A stretch of 64,000 bases of DNA from Phormidium tenue FACHB-886 (GCF_014764505.1 NZ_JACXWX010000002.1:62001-126000); one strand, 5' to 3'; counted from the stretch's first letter, positions 36,394 through 45,519 are shown. The notes: generated by a model not told the origin, from the sequence alone. Translations and numbers: made by a program.

Positions 36394-36969
36394 GTGATTT
36401 CTCCATCGTCCACCGAGCCACTTGCTGAGAGCGCACAGGTTTTTCGCCTCTCGTCATTGATTCGGATTACGCTAATAATGCTCTATATTGCCCTGACGTT
36501 GCCCCTGCCCTTTTTGGCAGAGATGACGCAGGCGCCGGTTCCGGCTTGGCTATTGGCAGTAGGGCTGGGGATTGGGGCGATCGCCCTCTATGCGGCTCTT
36601 TGTGAGCGGGTGATCACAGACGATCGCGGCATCCAAGTCACCTATCCCAGATGGGTTCCTCGCTTTTTCCGAAAAGGGTGGTCGTTAGATTGGGCAGAAA
36701 TTCAAGCCCTTAAGCCCCGCTCCACCGGGCAGGGTGGCATCGTCTACTACTTCCTCAGCCAAAGCGGACAAGCCTACCTGCTGCCCATGCGGATCGCTGG
36801 GTTCGCTCAGCTAGTACGGCAAGTTCAAGCGAAAACCAAGATCGACACCACTGATGTTAAACCGCTTGCTCAGCCCTGGATGTACCTCATTTTGCTGGGG
36901 TGTACCCTGTTGCTGCTGGCGATCGACGCTTGGACGATCACCGCTGCCTTGAGCCAGCCCGCTCTTTAA
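36394..36969 (+). CDS. membrane protein with PH-like middle domain, unknown function
   Basis: 191 residues with a GTG start. Two helices at about 24-44 and 50-69 are followed by a soluble domain (VITDDRGIQVTYPRWVP, LDWAEIQALKPRSTG), reminiscent of a bPH2-like domain. A third helix lies near the C-terminus (about 163-183). It lies 71 bases after the DUF4079 stop and 42 bases before the ABC ATPase gene, so the three probably share a transcript. Function unknown. Confidence 0.75.
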   Translation: MISPSSTEPLAESAQVFRLSSLIRITLIMLYIALTLPLPFLAEMTQAPVPAWLLAVGLGIGAIALYAALCERVITDDRGIQVTYPRWVPRFFRKGWSLDWAEIQALKPRSTGQGGIVYYFLSQSGQAYLLPMRIAGFAQLVRQVQAKTKIDTTDVKPLAQPWMYLILLGCTLLLLAIDAWTITAALSQPAL

Positions 36970-37011
36970 CCTAAACCCAGCAAGCTTACTCTTTTCTTAT
37001 TTCTCCCCCCA

Positions 37012-37752
37012 ATGGCTCCTTTGCTTCGTCTCGATCAGGTGGGTCTTCAGGCGGCGGCTTATTGGCTGCTACAAGAGATTTCGTTTGCCGGGGAAGCAGG
37101 CGATCGACTAGCACTTGTGGGTGCGTCTGGCGCTGGGAAAACTTCGCTGCTGCGGCTGCTGAACCGGCTGAATGAAACAACTCAGGGGCAGATTTTGCTG
37201 GAGGGGCAGGAGATCCATCAGGTTCCAGTTCTGCAGCTAAGACAGCAGGTTGTGCTGGTTGGGCAAGAGTCAAAACTGCTGGGCATGACGGTGCAAGAGG
37301 CGTTGGTATATCCTTTGAAGCTGCGAAACTTACCAGAATTCACCATCCAAACGCGGCAACAGTTCTGGATGGAACGGCTGCACCTGCCGCAAGATTGGCT
37401 CAATCGGACGGAGGTACAGCTTTCGGTGGGCCAGCGGCAGTGGGTGGCGATCGCCCGTGCCCTGATGACGCAGCCCAAAATTTTGCTGATGGACGAGCCG
37501 ACTTCTGCGCTGGATGCCGGACGCAGCCATCATTTAGTTAGCATCTTGGCTGAGCTGACTGAATCTCAGCAAACGATGATCTTGATGGCAAATCACCAGT
37601 TAGATATCGCGCAGGAGTTTTGCACTCGCTTGCTTCATCTCCATCAGGGCAGACTGGTGCAAGATGTGGCGGGCGAGCACGTTGATTGGGCAAAGCTAAA
37701 ACAGACTCTGATTGAGGCAGAAGTGCGGGAAGCGGCGGAGTGGGATGAATAG
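37012..37752 (+). CDS. ABC transporter ATP-binding protein, orphan
   Basis: 246 residues. Walker A is VGASGAGKTS (about 36-45), the Q-loop VVLVGQES, the signature QLSVGQRQ, Walker B ILLMDEPTSALD, and the switch histidine in MANHQLD. The signature begins LSVGQ rather than LSGGQ, a known variant. The size fits FetA/YbbL-type or phosphonate-like ATPases. No permease gene adjoins it, so the partner is elsewhere or is the preceding membrane protein, which does not look like a permease. Substrate unknown. Confidence 0.9.
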   Translation: MAPLLRLDQVGLQAAAYWLLQEISFAGEAGDRLALVGASGAGKTSLLRLLNRLNETTQGQILLEGQEIHQVPVLQLRQQVVLVGQESKLLGMTVQEALVYPLKLRNLPEFTIQTRQQFWMERLHLPQDWLNRTEVQLSVGQRQWVAIARALMTQPKILLMDEPTSALDAGRSHHLVSILAELTESQQTMILMANHQLDIAQEFCTRLLHLHQGRLVQDVAGEHVDWAKLKQTLIEAEVREAAEWDE

Positions 37753-37798
37753 TAAAGTTTTGAGGAGCTTGCTGAGACGAGAGTTTGCTCCTACCGCA

Positions 37799-38839
37799 CT
37801 AGGAGTCTGTGATTTCGCTCCTGAGGCTGTCTGTACTGAGCGTTTCATTACTCATCACCGCTTGTCTTACCAGCTCAGCCCGCCGCTTGGCTTCCTCTAC
37901 TTTTTGCATTAGGAGTTCTGCCGCTTCAGTTTCTTCAATTTCGTGCAGATGCTTCGCCAGATGGTTCATTAACAGTTCACTCTCTTCAATGGTGCGGAGA
38001 GCATTCCATAAGCTGTCTTCGACTGCTCCTGTCACTTCCGTTAGCAGCGTATTAAGCGAATAGGCATGCCCTGTATGACAGCGGAACCGAATCAGATTGC
38101 CCTCTTTCAGCTTCATCAATACACCGTGGCATTCTGGACAGGTATAGGGAGAAGGCTCTCCTAACTCCAAAATGCCCGCCTCCAACGCGTTGTCTTGGCG
38201 GGCAACGCCGACTTCAATATCCATTCGTTTAGACACAGGATTTTCTCCTTTCGTTTCCACGACTTCATTGCTCAGATCGATCAATAGCTGCCCTAGCTTC
38301 TGCACGGGGACACAGTGATCAACGGTGACTGCCTTACGGGCAGCCAGCGGCATTGAAGGATATAAGGCATCCGCTGGGTCTTGAACCACCGCTTTTCCGC
38401 CTCGCTCCTTGATAGCATACAGCCCTGCTGCTCCATCATCGAGTCCACCGCTCAGCACCACTCCGACGACTCGCGCTCCGTAGGCGCGAGCAGCAGAGCG
38501 AAACAAAACATCAATAGAGGGACGAAACCGATTCTCTTTAGGACCGCGAGAAACTCGGATATGCCCTGTTTCCACTAACAGGTGGTGATCGGGAGGGGCT
38601 ATATAGAGGCAGCCCGGCTCAATTGGTTTTTGGTCAACGGCAGATACAACCTTTAGGTCGATCAACCGGCTGAGAATTTTTGGCAGCAGGCTAGGGTATT
38701 CGGGTGAAAGATGCATCACGAGGAAGAGCACACTGGAGAAGTCTTTAGGCAATTGGGGCAGGAATATCTTGAGCGCATCCAGCCCGCCCGCTGAGGCTCC
38801 AAGAACGATAATGTCCCGCTTTAATTCTCGATCTTCCAT
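37799..38839 (-). CDS. CheB-like methylesterase without receiver domain, with C-terminal zinc motif
   Basis: 346 residues. The CheB esterase domain (about 8-192) has the triad Ser16 in LGASAGGL, His43 in VMHLSPEY and Asp134 in LSGGLDDGAAGL. There is no N-terminal receiver domain, so phosphorylation control is absent. From about 230 a zinc-ribbon-like motif appears: CPEC (234-237) and CHTGH (254-258). A helical C-terminus follows. Such stand-alone CheB proteins are frequent in cyanobacteria and often linked to CheR-like or PAS kinases, but no chemotaxis gene is seen here. Confidence 0.88.
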   Translation of the reverse strand: MEDRELKRDIIVLGASAGGLDALKIFLPQLPKDFSSVLFLVMHLSPEYPSLLPKILSRLIDLKVVSAVDQKPIEPGCLYIAPPDHHLLVETGHIRVSRGPKENRFRPSIDVLFRSAARAYGARVVGVVLSGGLDDGAAGLYAIKERGGKAVVQDPADALYPSMPLAARKAVTVDHCVPVQKLGQLLIDLSNEVVETKGENPVSKRMDIEVGVARQDNALEAGILELGEPSPYTCPECHGVLMKLKEGNLIRFRCHTGHAYSLNTLLTEVTGAVEDSLWNALRTIEESELLMNHLAKHLHEIEETEAAELLMQKVEEAKRRAELVRQAVMSNETLSTDSLRSEITDS

Positions 38840-39097
38840 TCACTGACCTAATCAACTTGAGGAAACCTAGCTTAAACACCTTGCACAGCTCACCGTAGCT
38901 CGGTGAATTCTCCAGTTATTTCTATCTTTAACTCAAATAGGTGCATTCTGCAGCAATTAAATCTCACTTTACTTTGAATCTTTTTTACTTCGGTGAAGTA
39001 GATTTTTAGCGTAGCTTCCAAATCAGAACCAATGTTGCAACAATGAACAACGTCATCTGCTTTTTGCAACGCACTGGCTGGTTAGCGAATGTAAAGA

Positions 39098-39586
39098 CTA
39101 CGACGTTGATTTTTGCCAGATCCCAACATTAATGTATCGATCGAATTTGTGTCCCACATTTTTTAGCACACCGATTTCTTCAAACCCTAGCTTTCGGTGC
39201 AATATGGTGCTTCCCTGATTCGGCAATGCAATAATGCCAATGAGTTCTCGAAACCCATGCTCCTTTGCCGATCTAACCAATTCACCATACAAGGACTTTC
39301 CAAATCCTTTTCCAGTACTTTCTTGTGCCAGGTAGATGCTTGATTCTACCGTATGGCTGTATGCAGCTCGGGAACGATATGCGCCATAGTAGGCATATCC
39401 AATAATTTGCTGATTGACTTCCCCTACTAGCCAATCGTGTTTCTCAATCTTTGCCTGAACCCGCTTTCTCATTTCTAGAGGGCTAATGGCTTCCACCTCA
39501 AAAGTTATAGTTGTATTCAGGATGTACCAATTGTAGATCTCAGTAATTCTTGCTATGTCGTCGTCTTCGATTCGTCTTATCTTCAT
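39098..39586 (-). CDS. GNAT acetyltransferase (phosphinothricin-acetyltransferase-like)
   Basis: 162 residues. It begins MKIRRIEDDDIARITEIYN, followed by TITFEVEAISPLEM and GYAYYGAYRSRAAYSHTVE, which match the Pat/Bar/MnaT subgroup of GNAT enzymes. These acetylate phosphinothricin or methionine sulfoximine. ESTGKGFGKSLYGEL is the acetyl-CoA-binding motif A. The usual physiological role is detoxifying amino-acid analogues. Two 11-bp tandem repeats lie 28-49 bases upstream of the start. Confidence 0.88.
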   Translation of the reverse strand: MKIRRIEDDDIARITEIYNWYILNTTITFEVEAISPLEMRKRVQAKIEKHDWLVGEVNQQIIGYAYYGAYRSRAAYSHTVESSIYLAQESTGKGFGKSLYGELVRSAKEHGFRELIGIIALPNQGSTILHRKLGFEEIGVLKNVGHKFDRYINVGIWQKSTS

Positions 39587-40087
39587 TGCTTCATCTGCTA
39601 TTGTGAAGAGCTAGATACTAACGCGATACTAACGCGGTAATAAAATAGGCTTCGTGCTCGAATGGAGGTTTTCTGTTGCGTGCCCCACAAAGCGCAACCC
39701 ATAAAGCTTGGGTCATCTCCAATCGATCGGGCATCTTTTCAATCGAAGACTGTGCAAAAAATTGCAAAAAAATCAGGTAGTTTATCTGTCGATCGATAAT
39801 TTGATGTTTAATGCGACTGTGCTGGCTTCACGATATCCCAACAAGGATGGCTTTGAGCTACAGTATTGCTGCGATCTTGCTGCAACCTAAAGGGAAAATA
39901 TCAGCAGAGAGGGATGGCTGTTTTTCATCGTCCATTAGAAGAAAATTGGCAGTAGTCTGCGAAAACCTCAAATATATATTCCATAAATATTGAATGCAAC
40001 AATGGCTTCCACAGACTATCTTTCAGCGCAGGGTATTTAATTTTCTCAGCGTTAGCTCAACCAGCGCAGCGATCGCCCTTTTCTGAA
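39587..40087. other. intergenic region with tandem repeats
   Basis: About 500 bases. GATACTAACGC occurs twice in tandem (39614-39635). The remainder has frames up to 60 codons (for example 39708-39890) without good start signals or recognisable products. It separates the acetyltransferase from the PhzF-like gene; both are on the minus strand. Confidence 0.5.
39614..39635. repeat. two perfect tandem 11-bp repeats
   Basis: GATACTAACGC is directly repeated. It sits upstream of the acetyltransferase start and may be an operator; function is inferred from location. Confidence 0.65.
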
Positions 40088-40924
40088 TCAAATCCTAATT
40101 GCCTTACCTGTTACCACAATTCCCCCATGGGCGGGTATACCTATCACAAGTTGGCTAGGGCGGCCCATCGCTTCTCCCTGACGAATCAGGATAGTTGTTG
40201 GCACGGGAATAAGGTTAGCCGCTCGAAGATATCCACCGAGAGCAGCAGCAGCAGCACCAGTCGCTGGATCTTCCACAATCCCCCCAATGGGAAAAGGATT
40301 GCGGGAATGGAAGACGGCAGCACTCTCCCGCCACACTAGCTGCAGCGTTGTCAGACCATCACGGAGCATGAGTGCCTTGAGCGTCTCGAAATCATAGTTC
40401 AGTTCTGCTAGACGCTGTGCCTTAGCGACAGCTAGCACCAAGTGCCATGCCCCAGCGTAGGCTCTGGCAGGAGGAATTGAACCGTCAAGGTCATCTTGTC
40501 TCCATCTCAGTGCAGAAAGAGCCTCATTGACGAGCACGTCAGGTGCGGGTGTATAGCTGGGCTCAACAGAGAGTAGAGAGGCTTCATATTGACCGTCCTG
40601 CTGGCTGACGGTCACTGGAATTGTTCCCACGGATGTTGCTAACTGGTAGGTGCCGTCTCCGTCGTTCTCGCCGAGCAGCACCCCAGTGGCGATCGTGGCA
40701 TGTCCACAAAATGAGACTTCTGCTTCAGGGCTATAGTAACGAACGGTTCGCTCAAGTCCGTCAGCCGGAGCCACAAAGGCGGTTTCGGAGAAGCCGACCT
40801 CAGCTGCGATGCGCTGCATTGTATCAGGATCTGGAAGCTTGTCTCCCACCCAAACGCCAGCAGGGTTGCCGCCATCGGGAGTAGTAGTAAATGCTGACAA
40901 ACGATAAAGGCTTCCTGAAGTCAT
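40088..40924 (-). CDS. PhzF family isomerase-like protein
   Basis: 278 residues from the ATG at 40924, which has AAGGAG 12 bases upstream; the frame reads back to a TTG at 40975. Family motifs are visible: YRLSAFTTTPDGGNPAGVWV at the start, GFSETAFVAP, SFCGHATIATG, and EDPATGAAAAALGGYL near the end. PhzF proteins use the diaminopimelate-epimerase fold and catalyse isomerisation; most bacterial members have unknown substrates. The gene lies in a run of single-function accessory genes. Confidence 0.9.
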   Translation of the reverse strand: MTSGSLYRLSAFTTTPDGGNPAGVWVGDKLPDPDTMQRIAAEVGFSETAFVAPADGLERTVRYYSPEAEVSFCGHATIATGVLLGENDGDGTYQLATSVGTIPVTVSQQDGQYEASLLSVEPSYTPAPDVLVNEALSALRWRQDDLDGSIPPARAYAGAWHLVLAVAKAQRLAELNYDFETLKALMLRDGLTTLQLVWRESAAVFHSRNPFPIGGIVEDPATGAAAAALGGYLRAANLIPVPTTILIRQGEAMGRPSQLVIGIPAHGGIVVTGKAIRI

Positions 40925-41024
40925 GGTTTTTGTATTCTCCTTATTCTGGGTCTCCGCCACCTTGATGTTCTTCAAACGATCATTAAATTACTCAACTTTA
41001 AGCGCTTGCAGTTACCTGCTTTCG

Positions 41025-41474
41025 TTAGATCAAATAGCGCATGTGCAATAGGGGAAACGGCTTGCCTAAGCTATCCAAATCTGAACGTCCTTCTACTTCA
41101 AATCCCATTCTCAGATAAAATCCTACAGCTTGTTCATTCTGCTCGTTTACGTCAACCTTCGTCGCACCGAGCATTTTGACAGCATATTTCAACAGTTGCT
41201 GCCCAGCTCCTTGTCCTCGCCACCTGGGATGGATGAAAAGCATCTCAACTTTGTCTGCCACTACACCGACAAAGCCAGCAACCTGATTCTGCTCGTCGCG
41301 CACACAGGCTAGTTTGATTACGTGGGGCAGTGCAGCCTGCACTAGCGGCTTGAAGAACTGGATATCAGCTTCCGCTAAAAACCAGTGAGTTGCCCGGACG
41401 GAGGCTTCCCACACTTCAACTATTTGTGGGAAATCTTCCAGGCTTACCGGGTAAACGCCCTCTTGCAATTTCAT
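41025..41474 (-). CDS. GNAT acetyltransferase
   Basis: 149 residues. VEMLFIHPRWRGQGAGQQLL is the acetyl-CoA-binding motif, and NEQNEQAVGFYLRMGFEVEG is the C-terminal motif B of the GNAT fold. The N-terminus (LEDFPQIVEVWEASVRATH) resembles YjaB/RimI-type acetyltransferases. Substrate unknown. It is 101 bases upstream of the PhzF-like gene start, in the same direction, so cotranscription is possible. Confidence 0.88.
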   Translation of the reverse strand: MKLQEGVYPVSLEDFPQIVEVWEASVRATHWFLAEADIQFFKPLVQAALPHVIKLACVRDEQNQVAGFVGVVADKVEMLFIHPRWRGQGAGQQLLKYAVKMLGATKVDVNEQNEQAVGFYLRMGFEVEGRSDLDSLGKPFPLLHMRYLI

Positions 41475-41600
41475 ATTAGCCTTAGCACTCTTTACTGCTT
41501 AAGATCGCCTGCCTGCTAGCAATATGACGATCTATTGAACGAGACAGATCAATTCAAAATGAAACGCGAAGACCTGGTTTGCCGCTCCAGATGGCTTATG

Positions 41601-42395
41601 TTAGCCTGCGGTATATGCCCAGATCTCAAACTTTGCTTCAGATGATAACTCTGTTGTGAATGAACCGTAATGTTCATTACAAAACTCTTCAAACTCTGCC
41701 ACTGCAAGGTAGAACGTCTCGTTTGGCACTCGCCAACACAAGCCATATGCCCGTGATTTATAGAAATTGAGTAGTTCTTCAACCGTGTTGCTTACCGTCC
41801 ATTTCTTAGCTATCAGGTAGTTTGATCGATAGCCTTTGTTGTGCAAATATTTCTCCACGTTGATTTCATCAATTGCTCCATGTCCCTGTTTGGATTGCGG
41901 CTTTTCATACTTAGACAAAATAGCTTTGAAATAACGCTCAAATTCCATTCGGGCAGGTGGAGTGATCCACTGAGCATTTAGATAAAACCCTTGCGGTTTC
42001 AAGACACGATCGATTTCATCTAAAAATGTCCTCAAATTGGCAACGGTGTGAAGCATGTGAACGGTTAATACAACGTCAAAACTGCTTTCTGCAAAAGGGA
42101 GCTGTGAGGCATCTGCATGAATCAACTTCAGATTTGCAGGAATCCCATGTAGCTTCTGAGTAAGCTGGTTGAGCATTTCTTGAGAAACATCAATGCCAGT
42201 CACAGAATAGCCACGTCTAACTAACGGAAGAACGTTTAAGCCAGTGCCAACACCTGGTTCCAAAAAAGTAGTCTCAGGTGTTGCCTTAACTAAGGCAAGA
42301 ATGAAATCTGCAATTTCCTCAGCGATCGATTCTGTTAACCAGCGAGTCCGGTCATAAATCTCGGCAATGTTGTCATAATAATTGGACTGTTTCAT
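41601..42395 (-). CDS. class I SAM-dependent methyltransferase
   Basis: 264 residues. Motif I is FLEPGVGTGLNVLPL, with VTGIDVSQEML as the acidic motif II, and FDVVLTVHMLHTVANL as motif IV of UbiE/Methyltransf_11-type enzymes. The start resembles MKQSNYYDNIAEIYDRTRW proteins of unknown substrate. It is divergent from the ATP-grasp gene. The intergenic region holds an 8-bp perfect palindrome. Confidence 0.88.
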   Translation of the reverse strand: MKQSNYYDNIAEIYDRTRWLTESIAEEIADFILALVKATPETTFLEPGVGTGLNVLPLVRRGYSVTGIDVSQEMLNQLTQKLHGIPANLKLIHADASQLPFAESSFDVVLTVHMLHTVANLRTFLDEIDRVLKPQGFYLNAQWITPPARMEFERYFKAILSKYEKPQSKQGHGAIDEINVEKYLHNKGYRSNYLIAKKWTVSNTVEELLNFYKSRAYGLCWRVPNETFYLAVAEFEEFCNEHYGSFTTELSSEAKFEIWAYTAG

Positions 42396-42498
42396 TTCTA
42401 TCTAATCCTCTGTAAAAACAGATTGGGCAACAGCTTGTTCATGCAATATCTCTATCTGTTTGGTAGCCAAAATATTCTCTATTTCTTCCTGCTAGTCA

Positions 42499-42515
42499 GG
42501 TGGGCAGTGCCCACC
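42499..42515. repeat. GGTGGGCA-G-TGCCCACC palindrome
   Basis: Perfect 8-bp arms around one base. GGTGGGCA/TGCCCACC palindromes are, as far as I know, abundant dispersed repeats in cyanobacterial genomes, so it may be a repeat rather than an operator. Confidence 0.65.
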
Positions 42516-42571
42516 CTGGCACTATTCTATGATGAGAGACAGAACAGCAGTAATAGTCAATACGAACAGCT

Positions 42572-43396
42572 ATGGACGAGGTAAATTGGCTGATTGAGAG
42601 ACAAGTTTTTGATGCTGATGAACAATTTTTAGAAGAACTAAGAAGGCATAACTATTTTTACAAAGAAGTTAGATATCTTGACTTTCGACCTGAAGAGGCA
42701 AGCAAATACTTTCCAGATCATGAATGCGTATTATTTAGAGGAACTCTAAATCTTGGTCGAGATATCCTACGAACTTCTTGGATTCCTGGAGCCTATATGG
42801 ATGAAAAGAATCTTCGTTGTACAACCTACTATGCTTATTTTGGTCAGTACTTGCTTAACAATAGTTACTTCGTTCTGCCATTGGCTGAGCTAATTAGGAG
42901 GAGAGAAGAGATTCTTGAGTATTTTCAGTCTGACGGTGAGCTTTTCATAAGACCTGACAGCAATATGAAGTCGTTCCGTGCTGGAGTATTCGATCTTCAG
43001 GTTCTAAATACCCTGCAAAGTCTGAAAAGTGAATTGAGAAGAGATGAAACAACTTTAGTGCTCGTTAGTAAAAAGCGATCAATTACTAAGGAGTGGCGAT
43101 TTTTTGTCTACAAGGATGAGATCGTCACTGGCTCACTCTATCTGATGGGAGAAGAACAAATTAATGAGAGAATCGAAGGTGGCTATTTAACAAACTACCT
43201 TGCTGAAGTGTTGAAGCAGGTTAACTGGTATCCAGAATTGCTGTTCACAGTAGATATTTGTGAGTCGGATGGGGAGTTATACATCCTGGAACTTGGCTCT
43301 TTTAGCTGTGCTGGAGAGTATGGGTGTGATCTGAGCTTGATTGTAGAGGCTGGTGCAAAGGCAGCTTGGGAAGACTATGAAGCGGTAAACAGCTAA
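42572..43396 (+). CDS. ATP-grasp domain protein (DUF4343-like)
   Basis: 274 residues. The layout is that of a small ATP-grasp protein: an N-terminal domain with VLFRGTLNLGRDILRTSW, then LFIRPDSNMKSFRAGVFD and KEWRFFVYKDEIVTGSLY, with ELLFTVDICESDGELYILEL supplying the metal-binding Asp and Glu. ATP-grasp enzymes join a carboxylate to an amine or thiol through an acyl phosphate. The gene is visibly AT-richer than its neighbours, with many Lys/Ile/Asn codons, which suggests recent acquisition. Confidence 0.82.
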   Translation: MDEVNWLIERQVFDADEQFLEELRRHNYFYKEVRYLDFRPEEASKYFPDHECVLFRGTLNLGRDILRTSWIPGAYMDEKNLRCTTYYAYFGQYLLNNSYFVLPLAELIRRREEILEYFQSDGELFIRPDSNMKSFRAGVFDLQVLNTLQSLKSELRRDETTLVLVSKKRSITKEWRFFVYKDEIVTGSLYLMGEEQINERIEGGYLTNYLAEVLKQVNWYPELLFTVDICESDGELYILELGSFSCAGEYGCDLSLIVEAGAKAAWEDYEAVNS

Positions 43397-43630
43397 CTTC
43401 CAGCTCAATCTCTGTGCTGATCTACCTGCTGTATCCAGCAGAGGTAATTAGGCAGATAATCCCAAGCTCAAAATCAAAGATTGCAGACAAGTCCTGCAAT
43501 ACGCTTGAATTTACTCTGCGTTTTCTCTGTGGTATCGATACTGTTTTTCTTTATGGAGAACCAGTATTTTCAAGCTTAACGAGAATCTGCTGTACCTGCG
43601 ATCGCCATCCGCCCTTACCGCAGCTCACGC

Positions 43631-44812
43631 TCACAAATAATTACCCGGATCAACAGGTTCACCGTTAATCCGCACTTCAAAATGCAAGTGCGGCCCTGTA
43701 GAGAGCCCGCTAGAGCCAACCGCCGCGATCGTTTGTCCGCGCTGCACCGGTTGCCCTTCGCGGACATATAGCTCGCTGGCGTGACCATAGAGCGTGGTTT
43801 CATTTTTGCCGTGATCGATGATCAGCGCCTGTCCATAACCGCCATACCAGCCAGAAAAAATTACTACGCCCGCATCTGCAGCCCGAATTGGGCTACCGTA
43901 ATCCGCTCCAAAGTCGAGTCCAGAGTGGAAGCGGTCATAGCCCAAGATGGGGTGCATTCGGTAGCCAAAGCTGCTGGTAATTGCTCCGTCGCTGGGAAAG
44001 GCAAGGATGCCGGTGCCGCGCAAGATAATTTTGTTGGATGACTCAGCCGCAATTCGCTGCCGAATCAATGTTGTTAAATTCAGAGAATCTTTGGCAAGCT
44101 GTGTTTCTGCTGCTTCCAAAGCTTTACGGTTTTGCCGCAGGCGGGTAATTAAGCCTTGTTGATACTGCGCTTGCGCTTGATATTGGTTCTTCAGGGCTAG
44201 GAGAGATTGGGTGAGGATGGCGATCTCGTTTTTTTGAGTTTCGACTTGGTCGCGCTGCCGCTCCAGTTGATCGGCTTCTGTCTTTAAATCTGCCAAAATT
44301 GTGCGATCGCGCTGATAGACTAAGCCCAGCCGATAGCGTCGATCGAGAAACTCATTCAGATTTTTACTTTCCAGCAGCACTGCCCAGCCATAGCCGCTTT
44401 GCTGCTGCTGCAAGAACCGCAGACGGGACACCGTTGCATTCTGCTTGCCCGCATAGGTTTTCTCAGCTTGCGCTAACTGTGCCTCTAACGTTTTGAGCTG
44501 CTTGTTTGCTGCCTGAATCTGCTTTTCATTTTGGGCGATCTGCGCTGCGGCAACTTTAATATCGCCCTGCAGCCCGGTTAATTTTTGCTGCGCTGACTGT
44601 TCTTGACTTTGCAGCCGGTTGCGCTGGTGGGTAATGTGCGATCGGTCTTGCTCAATTTGCTGCTGCTGCTGCTGCAGATCGCCCACAGGTGCAGCAGGTT
44701 GGGCAAAGGTCGGAGAGACGAGCGCTGCACACAGCCCCATTACAACACTTAAAACAAGCAGTAAAAGCGGCTTTTTCCTGAGTTTTAACACTATCCGATT
44801 AGTCCTAAGCAC
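43631..44812 (-). CDS. EnvC-like murein hydrolase activator / M23 family protein
   Basis: 393 residues with a GTG start. A signal peptide (hydrophobic 14-36) ends in SPTFAQ. A long coiled coil (about 45-255), rich in Gln, leads to a LytM/M23 domain. The zinc-site motifs are FHSGLDFGADYGSP and GPHLHFEVRINGEPVDP. The first histidine and aspartate and the HxH motif all look intact. EnvC itself is inactive and activates amidases, so activity cannot be assumed from the domain alone. A role in cell-wall splitting at division is likely. Confidence 0.9.
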   Translation of the reverse strand: MLRTNRIVLKLRKKPLLLLVLSVVMGLCAALVSPTFAQPAAPVGDLQQQQQQIEQDRSHITHQRNRLQSQEQSAQQKLTGLQGDIKVAAAQIAQNEKQIQAANKQLKTLEAQLAQAEKTYAGKQNATVSRLRFLQQQQSGYGWAVLLESKNLNEFLDRRYRLGLVYQRDRTILADLKTEADQLERQRDQVETQKNEIAILTQSLLALKNQYQAQAQYQQGLITRLRQNRKALEAAETQLAKDSLNLTTLIRQRIAAESSNKIILRGTGILAFPSDGAITSSFGYRMHPILGYDRFHSGLDFGADYGSPIRAADAGVVIFSGWYGGYGQALIIDHGKNETTLYGHASELYVREGQPVQRGQTIAAVGSSGLSTGPHLHFEVRINGEPVDPGNYL

Positions 44813-44892
44813 AATGAACGCAGTCCCTGTTTACTGTGGATCGATCGAGCTTTTTAGCAAGCAGAGCCAAGCCAACGGCCCGACCTGTGCAT

Positions 44893-45519
44893 TTATGAAC
44901 CCAGCGCAATTATGCCAAAGGTCAGCAGAATTGCACCGGAAATTCTGTTTAACCAGCGCAGCCGATTGGGATTAAAACGCGATCGCAGCAGGCTGGCCCC
45001 GCTGCTCAACAGCAGCCACCAAAAAGCCGAGCCGATAAACACACCCGCCACTAAAACTGCTGCGGTCACATAATTGCTGCCTGCGCTCGCCAGTCCCAGA
45101 CCCACAAACACCGCCACAAACGAGAGAATCGTCGCGGGGTTTGTCAGCGTCAGAAACACGGTTGAGGCGTACATCGAGAAGTGAGCTAAGCGGGTCGTCA
45201 GTCCTTTTTCAAGCGTGATTGTCTTTGCTTCTGCGGGCGGAGTCAAGATCGTTTTAATGCCCAGATAGCAAAGAAACAACCCGCCAATCCACTGCAGCCA
45301 GACCGTATAGCTAATCAACCATCCCGAAACCGAAGTCAGCCCAAACCCAGCCACACAGCCATAGATCGCGTCGGCTGTGGCTGCCCCCATCCCCGTCACA
45401 AAGCCTGCCCCCCAGCTGCTCGTCAGGGTTCGCCGAATCGCCAAAATGCCGATTGGCCCCACGGGAGCCGCAATCGAAAAGCCAATCACCAATCCGCGTA
45501 GAAAGAAAGAAATGTCCAT
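44893..45519 (-). CDS. LysE family amino-acid exporter
   Basis: 208 residues, six hydrophobic helices. The family signature GFSIAAPVGPIGILAIRRTL is near the N-terminus, followed by GMGAATADAIYG. LysE/RhtB proteins export amino acids using the proton-motive force. The lrp gene lies directly upstream (51 bases apart, same strand). This pairing suggests that the regulator senses the exported amino acid. Confidence 0.93.
   Translation of the reverse strand: MDISFFLRGLVIGFSIAAPVGPIGILAIRRTLTSSWGAGFVTGMGAATADAIYGCVAGFGLTSVSGWLISYTVWLQWIGGLFLCYLGIKTILTPPAEAKTITLEKGLTTRLAHFSMYASTVFLTLTNPATILSFVAVFVGLGLASAGSNYVTAAVLVAGVFIGSAFWWLLLSSGASLLRSRFNPNRLRWLNRISGAILLTFGIIALGS

Noticed and set aside
39708-39890. 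60-residue frame in the spacer before the PhzF-like gene
   Set aside because: TTG start without a ribosome site, and no recognised product.
43414-43668. 84-residue frame between the ATP-grasp and EnvC-like genes
   Set aside because: No start context and no family resemblance, and it overlaps the 3' end of the EnvC-like gene.
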